Source: a virus. From it: a stretch of 35,597 bases of DNA. The stretch covers positions 1-35,597 of the IMG/VR virus record IMGVR_UViG_3300011115_000261, one strand, 5' to 3'. The notes beneath the pieces are model-generated. The model was not told the DNA's origin and did no database searches. It saw nothing but the letters and a program-made list of their open reading frames with translations. A program made the translations under genes and the position numbers. This document shows, piece after piece, positions 7,817-16,455 of this stretch; position 1 is the first letter of the stretch, and each line of letters begins with the position of its first letter.

Positions 7817-10800
7817 ATGGCATTTGACCCCAACCAACTAGCGACAGAGCAATCGCAGCGCACAGCAATGGACGCTGCGGGCGCACCTACGGAATTCGCA
7901 AGTGCGCCAGAGCAGCTCACACGGGTCGCGCAGGTTGGGGCATTCCGAGAGTTGCTGCAAAAGCTTGGTCGCAATGTCATTAAAGAAGTCCCGCCGACTG
8001 TGGCGCAATCCGCAGCAGGTTTGGTTGATCCGCGCTTTGCCCCAGCACCTGGGGCTGTTGCGGCAGAAGCGGCCCCACTTGCATCAGCAGCGCCAGTGCA
8101 ACGCATCCCGACGCCACAAGAGCGCCGCCTGCTGGCCGATAACCCGCAATACTCTGAGCGGGCAGCCCAAGAGGCTTTGGCCCCACAGGTGCTGTCGCCG
8201 GAAGGCGTACAACGCTTTCAGCAGCGCGGCCTAGAAGCGCCTGGTGTCAATGCTCCGGTTGTGCCGGCGACGCCAGAGGTGCTGCAGTCGGCCAGTGATG
8301 CGCTTAATCAGCAGGCAGCCGACGCAGCTGCGGGCGCAGAGGCTATCCGTAAAGACGCCGGCAAAGCTTTGAACGCCGAGGCTCAAGGCTTCCGCGCAGA
8401 AGCCGGCGTGGCGCCAGAGGCAATCGCAGATCCTGTGCTTGACGCTATGGCAAAGCGCGATCTGGAAATCAAAAGCCTGACAGAAGGCGGCGACTTCAAT
8501 TTTGATTACCTGAACACCACCGATGACGTGAAGGCTGTGATCACGGCCGTCGGCCAGACGCTGTCCAGCGAACAGGCTGCTATCACGCGCGGCGTGGTGT
8601 CGAACAAGACAACGATTGAGGAAGCTTCCAAACTGGCCGCTGATGAGCTTGGCCTAACGCGCAGCCTGCTTTCCAGAAAGATCGGTGATGGATCGCTGAA
8701 CGCGGCCGAGATGGTTGCTGCGCGGGATCTGCTGGTACGCAGCGCAACCAAACTGGCAACCTTGGCCGAATCAATCAAGACGGGCAATGCCACGTCAACC
8801 GATCGCCTAGCATTCCGTCGGCAACTGGCGATCCATGCTGGCATTCAGCTGCAGCTCAAGGGCGCGCAGACCGAGGCTGCCCGTGCGCTGCAATCGTTCC
8901 GCATCCCTGTGGCCGGTGAGATGAGCGCCAATCGCATGAGCGCAGATGCTATGGCCGCCCTGAAAGAATCGGGCGATGACAGCGCAACGGATGCTCTGGC
9001 ACAGCGCATCCTTGAAACTGGGCGCCTGACCGAGGGACAGCGCCTGCAGGCTATCAATGCTCTGGCCGAGAAGGGATGGGGCGCAAAGACTGCAGACATC
9101 GTCAGCGAGGCTTATATGGTCGGCCTACTGTCGGCGCCGTCTACACAGGTAAAGAACGTCATTGGCACGATCGGCTTTATGGCCGCGCAGTTGCCGGAAG
9201 AAATGTTGGCCGGCGCCTGGGGCGCTGTGATCCGGAAGATCAAAGGCAAGAGTACCCCGTACAATCTGCGCGAAGATCAAGTGTACATGGCCGACGCAAT
9301 GATCCGCGTGAAGGGCTGGGTCGACAGCATCGGCGATGCTTTCCGGATTGCGTCGAAAGCCTACCGCACTGAGATCCCGACCAGCGACATGAACAAGCTT
9401 GACTACAACGTCGGCGCAATCCGCTGGACCGGCGACAACACCGGCACGTTTTATGCCAAAGCAATTGATGAATTCGGCAAGCGCGCACGTCTTCCCTTCC
9501 GTCTGCTTTTGGCCGGTGATGAATTCTTCAAGACGATCAGCCAGCGCGGTGAGCTGTATGTCGCTGCGCACCAGCGCTACCAGGCTGGACTGCGCGCTGG
9601 TGAAAGCTCCAAGTACGCTTTGGATGAAGCGGGCATGGTTCTGCTTGATCCTCGATCGGTATCGGAAGATCTGCTTTACAAGTCGCGCTACGACACGATG
9701 ACGCTGGACACTGGCCTGCTTGGCAAGATGGCATCTAAGCTTCAGAACATCCCCGTGCTTGGCCGTATTATCCTGCCGTTTGCCACAGCGCCGACCAATG
9801 ACATGCTGCGCGTCATGGAGCGCCTGCCAATCCCGATCGGCGGCAAGCAACTGTATCAGAACCTCTTGGGCCAGAACGGGCCAAAGGCGCAGCAGCTTGC
9901 GCTGGGCCGCTGGTCGATGGGGTCGATGACGTTTGCCTATGTCGCCAACCTCGCAACCGAAGGCCGCGTCACCGGCGCTACGCCTGACGATGCGAAAGAG
10001 CGCCAAGCGCTTCCACCAGGTTGGCAGCCGTACAGTATCGTGCTGCGCGGCGAAGGCTTCCCCAAGAATGCAGATGGCGAAGACATGCCGCTATACGACG
10101 AGTATGGCCGGCCTAATGGCCCACTGACCTACGTCAACTATGCGGGTTACGGCCCATATTCTGCGGTGGTTGGTTTGGCTGCAACGGTTCCGCAAAAGCT
10201 TGCAATGGCCCGTGATCCTGAAAAGGCGCAGTCGCTGGCAACCGCAGCTCTTGGATCTGTGGCGGATTACTACAAAGAGCTGCCGATGCTGCAGGGCATC
10301 TCGCAGATCATGGACTTTGCAGACGGCTTTAGCATTGAACAGATTGCGCGCAGCCCTGCATCGTCGGCCACGCCGCTTGGTGTGCCAAACATCTTCAGCT
10401 CACTGCAGCGCGGCGTCACACGCGGCATGGACCCTACACGGGTCACGCCGCGTGATGCGGTCGAATACTACACGATGGCTGACGCTGATGCGGGCCACGC
10501 ATCTGACGATCCGCTGTTCAGCAACCCTGACGGATCGGTTAGCTATCGCCTGGTAGGCTCGGCCAAGTCTGATGTCGGCCAGCAAATGCGCGAAGTGTGG
10601 ACGATGATGCGCGCATATCAGCAGCAGGACAGCATGTTTGCTGACGAGAAAGATCTGAATGCCATCCAGTACGACACGCTCGGCAATGCGATCGGCGCGG
10701 AAGATGTGAGCTTTGCGGCCCGCCCAGGTCTGGCAATTTGGAACCTGACCACCGGCGTCATCGTAAAGCCTGGCCGCGAATTGACTGCGGCCGAAAGCGA

Positions 10801-11155
10801 GATGATGCGGTTGGCTAAGGATGTTGGCGGCTGGCCGATCAGCAACCCCGACAGCATCAGCAGCATCAAGCTCAGTGCTGGTGCCAAATCTGACCTAACG
10901 CGGATTGCCAAAAATGAGGTGACACTAAACCTTTATGGGATGGGTTATGCCGATTTCAGAGGGGCGCTTGAGCAATTGATCTTCACGCCGGAATATTCAA
11001 TGATGACCGACGCGGGTAAGCGCAACATGGTACGCAACCTGAACAGCAAGTTTGTTGATGCCGGAACAGAGACTTTGCTCCTATTGCCAGAGTATGCTAA
11101 CTTGGCGCAAGCCTATCAGGACGTACAGTCTCTTAAGAAGAAAGGTTTGCAATGA
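7817..11155 (+). CDS. Large internal virion / ejection protein (gp16-position), 1112 aa
   Basis: The largest gene, at the position of T7 gene 16, immediately before the tail fibre. Residues 1-230 are Ala/Pro/Gln-rich and probably disordered; residues 230-440 are helical; the segment around 430-480 (LLSAPSTQVKNVIGTIGFMA) has the flavour of phage large polyvalent proteins; 700-860 contains several hydrophobic patches and a Tyr/Gly-rich stretch. Unlike T7 gp16 I find no clear soluble lytic transglycosylase motif, so cell wall opening during infection may rest elsewhere. The gene overlaps the fibre start (ATGA). The call is from size, order and composition. Confidence 0.6.
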   Translation: MAFDPNQLATEQSQRTAMDAAGAPTEFASAPEQLTRVAQVGAFRELLQKLGRNVIKEVPPTVAQSAAGLVDPRFAPAPGAVAAEAAPLASAAPVQRIPTPQERRLLADNPQYSERAAQEALAPQVLSPEGVQRFQQRGLEAPGVNAPVVPATPEVLQSASDALNQQAADAAAGAEAIRKDAGKALNAEAQGFRAEAGVAPEAIADPVLDAMAKRDLEIKSLTEGGDFNFDYLNTTDDVKAVITAVGQTLSSEQAAITRGVVSNKTTIEEASKLAADELGLTRSLLSRKIGDGSLNAAEMVAARDLLVRSATKLATLAESIKTGNATSTDRLAFRRQLAIHAGIQLQLKGAQTEAARALQSFRIPVAGEMSANRMSADAMAALKESGDDSATDALAQRILETGRLTEGQRLQAINALAEKGWGAKTADIVSEAYMVGLLSAPSTQVKNVIGTIGFMAAQLPEEMLAGAWGAVIRKIKGKSTPYNLREDQVYMADAMIRVKGWVDSIGDAFRIASKAYRTEIPTSDMNKLDYNVGAIRWTGDNTGTFYAKAIDEFGKRARLPFRLLLAGDEFFKTISQRGELYVAAHQRYQAGLRAGESSKYALDEAGMVLLDPRSVSEDLLYKSRYDTMTLDTGLLGKMASKLQNIPVLGRIILPFATAPTNDMLRVMERLPIPIGGKQLYQNLLGQNGPKAQQLALGRWSMGSMTFAYVANLATEGRVTGATPDDAKERQALPPGWQPYSIVLRGEGFPKNADGEDMPLYDEYGRPNGPLTYVNYAGYGPYSAVVGLAATVPQKLAMARDPEKAQSLATAALGSVADYYKELPMLQGISQIMDFADGFSIEQIARSPASSATPLGVPNIFSSLQRGVTRGMDPTRVTPRDAVEYYTMADADAGHASDDPLFSNPDGSVSYRLVGSAKSDVGQQMREVWTMMRAYQQQDSMFADEKDLNAIQYDTLGNAIGAEDVSFAARPGLAIWNLTTGVIVKPGRELTAAESEMMRLAKDVGGWPISNPDSISSIKLSAGAKSDLTRIAKNEVTLNLYGMGYADFRGALEQLIFTPEYSMMTDAGKRNMVRNLNSKFVDAGTETLLLLPEYANLAQAYQDVQSLKKKGLQ

Positions 11156-13284
11156 CCGTCAGCAGCGCCACCAGCAAAGTACAGTACAACGGCAATGGCT
11201 CGACCACTGTCTTTGCGTACACTTTCAAGGTCTTCGACCAGAACGACCTGACCGTCATCGTGCGATCGGCCACTGGTACTGAGACGGTCAAGACGATCAC
11301 GACCCACTACACGGTTAGCGGTGTCGGCAGCGCAGGTGGCGGCAACATCACGATGCTGACGGCTCCAGCGTCTGGCGAGACGCTGACCGTTCTGCGGGAA
11401 CAGGATCTGGTGCAAGAGCTGGACCTGGTCGAGAACGATCCGTTTCCCGCTCAGTCGCTGGAAGATGCGCTGGATAAACTGACCTTCACGGTACAGCAGC
11501 ACAGCGAAGAGCTTGACCGAGCAATCAAGGCATCGCGCACCAACACCATCACATCTACCGAATTCACGGTGTCGGCGGCATCGCGCGCCAACAAGATCTT
11601 TGCCTTTGACAGCGCCGGCGAGCTGGCCGTCACGCAAGAGCTTGGCACTTACCGCGGCAACTGGGCAACCGCCACAGCCTTTGCGCAGCGCGACATAGTC
11701 AAGGACACGTCCAACAACAACATCTACATCGTTGTCACAGCCCACACATCCACCGGCTCTCAGCCGATCAGCAGCAATGCCGATGTTGCCAAGTGGGCGC
11801 TGATTGTGGATGCAGCCTCGGCCACTACGTCTGCCTCGGCTGCGTCAGGCTCTGCGTCGGCAGCTGCATCGTCTGCCTCGGCGGCTGCCACATCGGCAAC
11901 CAACGCGGCCAACTCTGCCACCTCTGCCTCAACTTCGGCCTCAACGGCTACAACCCAGGCCACCAATGCTGCTGCGTCTGCGGCATCTGCCGCTGCCAGC
12001 TTTGATGCCTTTGACGATATTTACCTTGGGTCGAAGTCTAGCGATCCCAGCGTTGACAACGATGGCAACGCGCTGACTGTCGGCGACCAGTACTTTAACT
12101 CTGTCGCCAATGAATTGCGCGTTTGGAACGGCACGACTTGGCAGGCGGCATCGACTGTCGGCGGCACAGTTTCGTCGCTTGCTGTTACGGGTGTTGCATC
12201 CTTCGCAGATGGCACAGCTGCAGCACCATCCATTGCCCACACGGGCGACCTCAACGCTGGCATCTTCTTTCCCGCTGCGGATACAGTTGCTTTGTCTACG
12301 GCTGGCAATGAGCGTTTGCGTATCAGCTCAGACGGCCTAGTAGGGATTGGGGGAGCTTCTAGCGGACCAAAATTAGCAGTTACTGCTGCTGCCAACTCAT
12401 CATCTTTAGTCCTAACAGATGCTACTCAGTCAACTTTGACTATTAAGCACGAAGCTACAAATTTACTTACATATGAAACAGGAGGTGCAGCAGTTCAGCG
12501 TTGGGTTTTGAATGGCGTAGAACGTATGCGTATCGACGCCTCTGGCAACGTGGGGATTGGCACGACTACGCCGGGTTCTCCTTTAGATGTTACTAGCACT
12601 GTAACAATTGGCAACTATGCTCTTAACGCGAATTTACAGCTTACTCGCGCCGAAGGCACACGGACAGCACCAACTCAAGTTACTGCTGCAGCTATTTTGG
12701 GAACACAAACTTTCTATGGTTTGGATAATACTTCAGCTTATCGTGAAGTGGCTCAAATCAGAGCAGTATCAGACGGCGCTATTACATCAACATCATCCCC
12801 AGGGTATTTAACCTTTCGCACTACCTTTTCTGGGTCTGTTTCGACTGCTGAAGCTATGCGGATCACCTCCGCTGGCAACGTGGGGATTGGCACGAGTGCG
12901 CCAATAACACCTCTTCACGTTACTGGTGATACGATGACTACTGGCGTTGTCTATAGGGCGCAACCAGCACAGACATCAAAGGCCGCTGCGGCAACCCTGA
13001 CCATCGCAGAACTTCTCACTGGCATCATCCAATATACGGGTGCGGCTGCTACGTTAACCTTGCCGACAGGGGCATCAATCGAAGGTGGCCTACCAGCTAC
13101 ATTCCCGTCAGGTATGTCATTCGACGTTTCATTCATCAACACAGGGGCTGCATTGCTAACCATTGGCAATGCGGCAAGTGGTTTAACTTTGTTAGGGAGC
13201 ATGACTGTCGCAAGCGGCACATCTGGCATACTTCGGTTTCGGAAAAGCTCTGCAAATAACTATAACGTTTATCGCGTGGCGTAA
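11152..13284 (+). CDS. Tail fibre with T7-type N-terminal domain, 710 aa
   Basis: Residues 1-135 match the T7 tail fibre N-terminal domain pattern (QYNGNGSTTVFAYTFKVF, LTVLREQDLVQELDLVENDPF, EDALDKLTFTVQQHSEELDRAI), which docks the fibre to the tail. Residues 140-215 form a small module with FRGNWATA-like carbohydrate-binding flavour; 221-285 is an Ala/Ser/Thr repeat shaft; 288-332 holds a conserved DDIYLGSKSSDPSVDNDG segment; the rest has three GNVGIG-type beta repeats (about 393, 465, 575). GNVGIG repeats often precede an S74 chaperone domain, which is absent here. The ATG overlaps the upstream TGA. Codon use in 12355-12870 is clearly more AT-rich than in neighbours, suggesting an acquired receptor-binding part. 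Confidence 0.88.
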   Translation: MTVSSATSKVQYNGNGSTTVFAYTFKVFDQNDLTVIVRSATGTETVKTITTHYTVSGVGSAGGGNITMLTAPASGETLTVLREQDLVQELDLVENDPFPAQSLEDALDKLTFTVQQHSEELDRAIKASRTNTITSTEFTVSAASRANKIFAFDSAGELAVTQELGTYRGNWATATAFAQRDIVKDTSNNNIYIVVTAHTSTGSQPISSNADVAKWALIVDAASATTSASAASGSASAAASSASAAATSATNAANSATSASTSASTATTQATNAAASAASAAASFDAFDDIYLGSKSSDPSVDNDGNALTVGDQYFNSVANELRVWNGTTWQAASTVGGTVSSLAVTGVASFADGTAAAPSIAHTGDLNAGIFFPAADTVALSTAGNERLRISSDGLVGIGGASSGPKLAVTAAANSSSLVLTDATQSTLTIKHEATNLLTYETGGAAVQRWVLNGVERMRIDASGNVGIGTTTPGSPLDVTSTVTIGNYALNANLQLTRAEGTRTAPTQVTAAAILGTQTFYGLDNTSAYREVAQIRAVSDGAITSTSSPGYLTFRTTFSGSVSTAEAMRITSAGNVGIGTSAPITPLHVTGDTMTTGVVYRAQPAQTSKAAAATLTIAELLTGIIQYTGAAATLTLPTGASIEGGLPATFPSGMSFDVSFINTGAALLTIGNAASGLTLLGSMTVASGTSGILRFRKSSANNYNVYRVA
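12542..12895 (+). repeat. 24-bp exact direct repeat within the tail fibre gene
   Basis: The 24 bases at 12542-12565 recur exactly at 12872-12895 (both contain GCAACGTGGGGATTGGCACG). They encode the GNVGIGT motif and flank most of the AT-richer fibre segment, so they could act as recombination points for exchange of the fibre tip. Confidence 0.8.
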
Positions 13285-13296
13285 GGAGACTGACGA

Positions 13297-13593
13297 ATGA
13301 CAACCAATTGGAGCATTGCTCAACTAGACCGCAACGCTGCTGATGGCGGCGTCACTGTCGCTCACTGGCGTGTTGAGGCAGTTGATGGGGACTATTCCGC
13401 ATCGGCTTATGGCAGCGCAGGGTTTACGCCTGACGCATCCGCTGCGGGCTTTGTGCCTTACGCCAGCCTGACCGAGGCAGATGTGCTGGCGTGGGTCTGG
13501 GGATCGGTTGATAAGGCTGAGATAGAAACATCGCTTGCACAGCAGATCGAAGCCAAGAAAAACCCCGTCACTCTTAACGGATTGCCTTGGTAA
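13297..13593 (+). CDS. Fibre-associated small phage protein (WVWG...GLPW family), 98 aa
   Basis: Starts 12 bases after the fibre stop with AGGAG eight bases before ATG. N-terminal half is a small beta domain (WSIAQLDRNAADGGVTVAHW); the C-terminal part has the pattern LTEADVLAWVWGSVDKAEIE...AQQIEAKKNP...GLPW, which is shared by a family of small proteins next to tail fibre genes in marine podo- and siphoviruses. A chaperone or tail assembly role is often assumed for this family but not shown by sequence. No signal peptide or membrane segment. Confidence 0.6.
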   Translation: MTTNWSIAQLDRNAADGGVTVAHWRVEAVDGDYSASAYGSAGFTPDASAAGFVPYASLTEADVLAWVWGSVDKAEIETSLAQQIEAKKNPVTLNGLPW

Positions 13594-13597
13594 GATC

Positions 13598-13843
13598 ATG
13601 CAGCAGGAGATGGACCTGATGGAACTGGCGAAGCTCTTGCTGCAATTTGCGGTGCTGCCGATTGTTGCGTTCATGTGGGCACACTACAAGATGACACAAG
13701 GCCACCAGACGGAAATCGCTGTCATAAAAACTGAATTTTCATTGACTAAAGAAGGCCATGACCGCGAACTCAAGGAGATAAAGGATGCGCTATCCAATAT
13801 CTTCAAGAAGCTAGATGAAATTCAAAAGGATATACACAAGTGA
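13598..13843 (+). CDS. Membrane-anchored coiled-coil protein, lysis-associated, 81 aa
   Basis: One transmembrane helix near the N-terminus (LAKLLLQFAVLPIVAFMWA), then a charged heptad-like helix (EIAVIKTEFSLTKEGHD...IKDALSNIFKKLDEIQKDIHK). Possible starts are ATG 13598, 13610 and 13619; AGGAG at 13606 favours 13619, which would leave 74 residues. The stop overlaps the GTG start of the endolysin gene, so translation is coupled. Placement right after the fibre and before the endolysin, as for T7 gp17.5, and topology suggest a holin or holin modulator; a second holin-like gene lies after the endolysin, so this could instead be an antiholin or spanin-like factor. Confidence 0.6.
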   Translation: MQQEMDLMELAKLLLQFAVLPIVAFMWAHYKMTQGHQTEIAVIKTEFSLTKEGHDRELKEIKDALSNIFKKLDEIQKDIHK

Positions 13844-14394
13844 GCGTGAACAAAGCCACACTTGATCTCATCAAGCAATACGAAGGCTGCAAACTAACAG
13901 CCTATCAGGACATTGTTGGTGTCTGGACCATTGGTTACGGCACTACTGCAATGGCAGATGTTGGCATCATACCCTCTAAGGGTTTGACTATCACCCAAGA
14001 CCGCGCTGAAGATTTGCTGCGTCAGGGCGTTGATAAATTCGCAGCAACAATAGACGCCATGATTACTGCCAGCGTAAATGCAAATGAATTCGGCGCGTGT
14101 GTTTCGCTGGCCTACAACATCGGCCCGAATGCCTTTGCCAAATCCACCGTTCTGCGTGAACTGAACGCCGGCCATAAGGACAAGGCCGCTGCAGCATTCC
14201 GGATGTGGAACAAAGCTGGAGGGGAGGTGATCAAAGGTCTGGTCAATCGCCGTGAGGCGGAGATCAAGTTATTTCTAACGCCGCCGACCGCTGACATGCA
14301 CACCGTTGCACTGTCCGAAAAGGCACAGGCCGAATCTACTCTTGCTGCAATCTTTCACGCCATCGCGGCAATCTTTCAGGGGATGAAGAAATGA
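13840..14394 (+). CDS. Endolysin, glycoside hydrolase family 24 (T4/P22-type lysozyme), 184 aa
   Basis: Hydrolyses the beta-1,4 bond of peptidoglycan to burst the cell. The GH24 triad is complete and correctly spaced: E15-x8-D24-x5-T30 in YEGCKLTAYQDIVGVWTIGYGTT-type sequence. Later conserved parts are present (SLAYNIGPNAFAKSTVLRELN, GLVNRREAEIKLF). Start is GTG overlapping the previous TGA, with AGGA nine bases upstream. No N-terminal signal or SAR helix is visible, so export should depend on a holin. A C-terminal extension of about 30 residues (LAAIFHAIAAIFQGMKK end) forms a likely amphipathic helix, which is not standard for the core domain and may aid membrane contact. It overlaps the next gene by ATGA. 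Confidence 0.95.
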   Translation: MSVNKATLDLIKQYEGCKLTAYQDIVGVWTIGYGTTAMADVGIIPSKGLTITQDRAEDLLRQGVDKFAATIDAMITASVNANEFGACVSLAYNIGPNAFAKSTVLRELNAGHKDKAAAAFRMWNKAGGEVIKGLVNRREAEIKLFLTPPTADMHTVALSEKAQAESTLAAIFHAIAAIFQGMKK

Positions 14395-14558
14395 GCGCTA
14401 CTGAAATCGGCGGCATCGCCCGCGCACTTGCATCTGCACTTGGCGGCTACTTGGTCGGCAAGGGGTTGGTCGACAGCGAGACGGCCACCACAGTCGGTGG
14501 TGCGGCCGCTACGATCATCGTGGCGGTTTGGTCAGTCATCGCCAAGCGTAAAGCATGA
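14391..14558 (+). CDS. Small holin-like protein (Pam3 gp28-like), 55 aa
   Basis: ATG at 14391 overlaps the endolysin stop. The protein has two short hydrophobic segments (IARALASALGGYLVG and ATTVGGAAATIIVAVWSVIA) separated by a polar turn with KGLVDSET, and a basic tail (KRKA). This layout, GGYLVxKGxVD followed by a second hydrophobic helix and WS, closely resembles the Pam3-gp28 family of putative phage holins. Holins form membrane lesions that release the endolysin. Its position between endolysin and spanins supports a lysis role. The next gene again overlaps by ATGA. Confidence 0.75.
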   Translation: MSATEIGGIARALASALGGYLVGKGLVDSETATTVGGAAATIIVAVWSVIAKRKA

Positions 14559-14758
14559 CATCGCTGCTAGCCTCGCTGCTGAAGCCTCTGCTGACACTGC
14601 TTGCAGCATGGTTCGGTGGCAAGGCAGCAGGCCGCCAAGCGGCCAAGATTGAGGAGCTGCAAAGCTATGCCGACACCTCTAGACGGATCGACGAGGTTGG
14701 GCCTGTGCCTGACGCTCACGCTGCTGGTGAATGGCTGCGCAACCGCGCCAAGCACTAG
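14555..14758 (+). CDS. i-spanin-like (Rz-like) inner membrane protein, 67 aa
   Basis: N-terminal hydrophobic helix (LLASLLKPLLTLLAAWF, residues 4-20) then a short polar helical stretch (KAAGRQAAKIEELQSYADTSRRIDEV). The o-spanin-like gene lies nested in its +1 frame, the classic Rz/Rz1 arrangement. Spanins bridge inner and outer membranes and fuse them in the last lysis step. The periplasmic part is much shorter than in lambda Rz, so the assignment rests on topology plus the overlapping lipoprotein gene. Confidence 0.65.
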   Translation: MTSLLASLLKPLLTLLAAWFGGKAAGRQAAKIEELQSYADTSRRIDEVGPVPDAHAAGEWLRNRAKH

Positions 14759-14888
14759 CGCCATCTGCGATGGCACGGTGCAGAGCAGGACGGATCATGC
14801 GGCGGCACTGGCGGCGGATGGCGGCCCGCTCTCACTGGTTACGGGTGCGTTTCTAATCCAACAGATCGACGCCGGTTGCAGTAAATGA
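14667..14888 (+). CDS. o-spanin-like (Rz1-like) lipoprotein, 73 aa
   Basis: Starts at ATG 14667 inside the i-spanin gene in the +1 frame, with GAGGAG about ten bases upstream. A signal segment (LGLCLTLTLL) leads to a lipobox-like LVNGC, with Cys24 as the lipidated residue; Asn at -2 is unusual but tolerated. The mature part (about 50 residues) keeps the CDG...ALAADGGPLSLVTGAFLIQQIDAGC pattern of small outer membrane spanin partners in marine phages. The same frame is open further upstream to 14601, but the longer N-terminus would bury the signal segment. The stop overlaps the next start (AAATGA). Confidence 0.7.
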   Translation: MPTPLDGSTRLGLCLTLTLLVNGCATAPSTSAICDGTVQSRTDHAAALAADGGPLSLVTGAFLIQQIDAGCSK

Positions 14889-16006
14889 CACCTCGTCAGC
14901 AGCAGATCTACGACACCGTGCAGCGGCTCGGTAGCAAAGCGGCTGCAGCCAGGGAGCTTGGCCTAGATACAAAGACGGTGCGCTATGCCTGTGCGATGGC
15001 ACAGGCGTGGCTCGGCACTGACGATGGGATCAAGGCCGCCTTGGAGAGTACCGGCTTGTCGACTGAGACAGGCAAGCACGGCTGGCGCCGCGTCCAGAAC
15101 AAAGAGACGGGCAGCTGGGATTCGGTGTTCTGGAAGGCCGACGCGACGCAGGAAGACATCACATCCTGGGGCGATCTCTTGCGTGAGGCACTCGGCGCTG
15201 TGCCGCAGCCGCTGCCAGCGCTGATACCCGACAATGTTTCAGCAGATCTGCTGCCGCGCTACATCATTGCCGACGTACACTTTGGCATGCGCGCTTGGGC
15301 TGATGAGACAGGCGAAGAGTACAACATCGAGATTGCAAGCCGACGGCTGGCCGAGGCGTCAGCCATGCTGATCGGCGCTGCACCCTATACCGATCGGGCG
15401 GTCATCCTGAACCTCGGCGACACGCTGCACCAAAACGACAGCAAGAACATGACGCCGACATCGGGTCACATCCTCGATGTCGACGGCCGCTTTGCGCAGG
15501 CGGCAATGGCTGCTGTCCGTGCGCACGTCACGATGATCGAGGCGGCCAAGGTCAAGCACCGGCAGATCGACGTGGTGATCTTGGCCGGCAATCACGACCC
15601 AGACTTCACGCAGATGCTGGCAATCGCGCTGGTCTTTAAGTACGAGGCCGATGATCGCGTCACCGTACACTTCAACCCAGCAAAGCTTTGGGTCGTGGAG
15701 TTTGGCCGCAACCTGTTGTCGGCGCATCATGGTGACAAGACCAAGCCGGAGCGCATTGCCATGCAGGTGGCCGACGTTCATGCCCCGATCTGGGGGCGTA
15801 CATACTGGCGGTATCTAGACACCGGCCACATCCACCAAGACAGCAGCAAAGACATCGGCGGGATCTTCTGGGAAAGCCACCGTGCTTTGACCACCCGTGA
15901 CGCAGCTGCTGCGGCATTCGGATATACTGGACGCTCGACCATGAAATGCATTACAGTGCATCGTGAGCGCGGTGAGGTCATGCGCCACACGGCAGCTATA
16001 GGGTGA
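14885..16006 (+). CDS. Calcineurin-like metallophosphoesterase with N-terminal HTH, 373 aa
   Basis: Residues 1-45 form a helix-turn-helix (YDTVQRLGSKAAAARELGLDTKTVRYA). Residues 126-330 carry every metallophosphoesterase metal site: D130-x-H132 (IADVHFG), GD179...H182 (LGDTLHQ), GNHD 235-238, HHGD 281-284 and GHIH 314-317. Such enzymes use two metal ions to cleave phosphomono- or diesters, including DNA ends or nucleotides. The DNA-binding domain suggests it acts on DNA. It sits between the spanin and small late genes rather than in the replication block, so a role in DNA packaging, degradation of host DNA or defence evasion is possible; substrate cannot be read from sequence. Confidence 0.88.
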   Translation: MTPRQQQIYDTVQRLGSKAAAARELGLDTKTVRYACAMAQAWLGTDDGIKAALESTGLSTETGKHGWRRVQNKETGSWDSVFWKADATQEDITSWGDLLREALGAVPQPLPALIPDNVSADLLPRYIIADVHFGMRAWADETGEEYNIEIASRRLAEASAMLIGAAPYTDRAVILNLGDTLHQNDSKNMTPTSGHILDVDGRFAQAAMAAVRAHVTMIEAAKVKHRQIDVVILAGNHDPDFTQMLAIALVFKYEADDRVTVHFNPAKLWVVEFGRNLLSAHHGDKTKPERIAMQVADVHAPIWGRTYWRYLDTGHIHQDSSKDIGGIFWESHRALTTRDAAAAAFGYTGRSTMKCITVHRERGEVMRHTAAIG

Positions 16007-16010
16007 TGAG

Positions 16011-16160
16011 ATGAAGAAGCCTGGACTGTACGCAAACATCAATGCGCGCAAGGAAGCCGGCACGTCTCGGCCGAAAGACGAAAGCACGATCGACAAGAAG
16101 ACCTATTCGCTGATGACCCGCAAGGTCGGGCCGTTCAAAGAGGGCAAGAAGAATGCCTAA
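16011..16160 (+). CDS. Small basic phage protein, 49 aa
   Basis: ATG 16011 follows the phosphoesterase stop by four bases; GGTGATGAG lies upstream. The product is rich in Lys and Arg (KKPGLYANINARKEAG, then DKKTYSLMTRKVGPFKEGKKNA). The KPGLYANINARK start is a recurrent small protein in many phages of aquatic bacteria, of unknown function, often near head genes. It overlaps the next gene by eight bases. Confidence 0.7.
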   Translation: MKKPGLYANINARKEAGTSRPKDESTIDKKTYSLMTRKVGPFKEGKKNA

Positions 16161-16455
16161 GTCTCCCGCCTGGCAGCGCAAGGAAGGACAAGCGGCAAGC
16201 GGCGGCCTGAATGAAAAGGGCCGGCAGTCCTATGAGCGCGCCAACCCTGGCTCTGATCTCAAGGCGCCGGTGAAGTCGGGCGATAACCCGCGCCGCGCAT
16301 CCTTCCTAGCGCGCATGGGTGGCACAGCTGGGCCGGAGCGCGACAAGGACGGCGAACCTACCCGCCTGCTGAAGTCTCTGATGGCCTGGGGCGCAAGCAG
16401 CAAGGCCGATGCGAAGAAGAAGGCTGCGGCAATCAGCGCGAGGAATAAAGCATGA
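16153..16455 (+). CDS. Conserved phage protein, DUF6321-like, 100 aa
   Basis: The sequence has SPAWQRKEGQAASGGLNEKGRQSYERA, then VKSGDNPRRASFLARMGGTAGPERDKDGEPTRLLKSLMAWGASSKADAKKKAAAIS in separate conserved blocks. This is the pattern of a widespread phage family annotated DUF6321. It is highly basic and probably binds nucleic acid or is packaged in the virion, but no function is established. It overlaps both neighbours (coupled translation). Confidence 0.7.
   Translation: MPKSPAWQRKEGQAASGGLNEKGRQSYERANPGSDLKAPVKSGDNPRRASFLARMGGTAGPERDKDGEPTRLLKSLMAWGASSKADAKKKAAAISARNKA

Noticed and set aside
9125-10006. 293-codon minus-strand frame opposite the large ejection protein
   Set aside because: Antisense shadow, no start signal and no domain.
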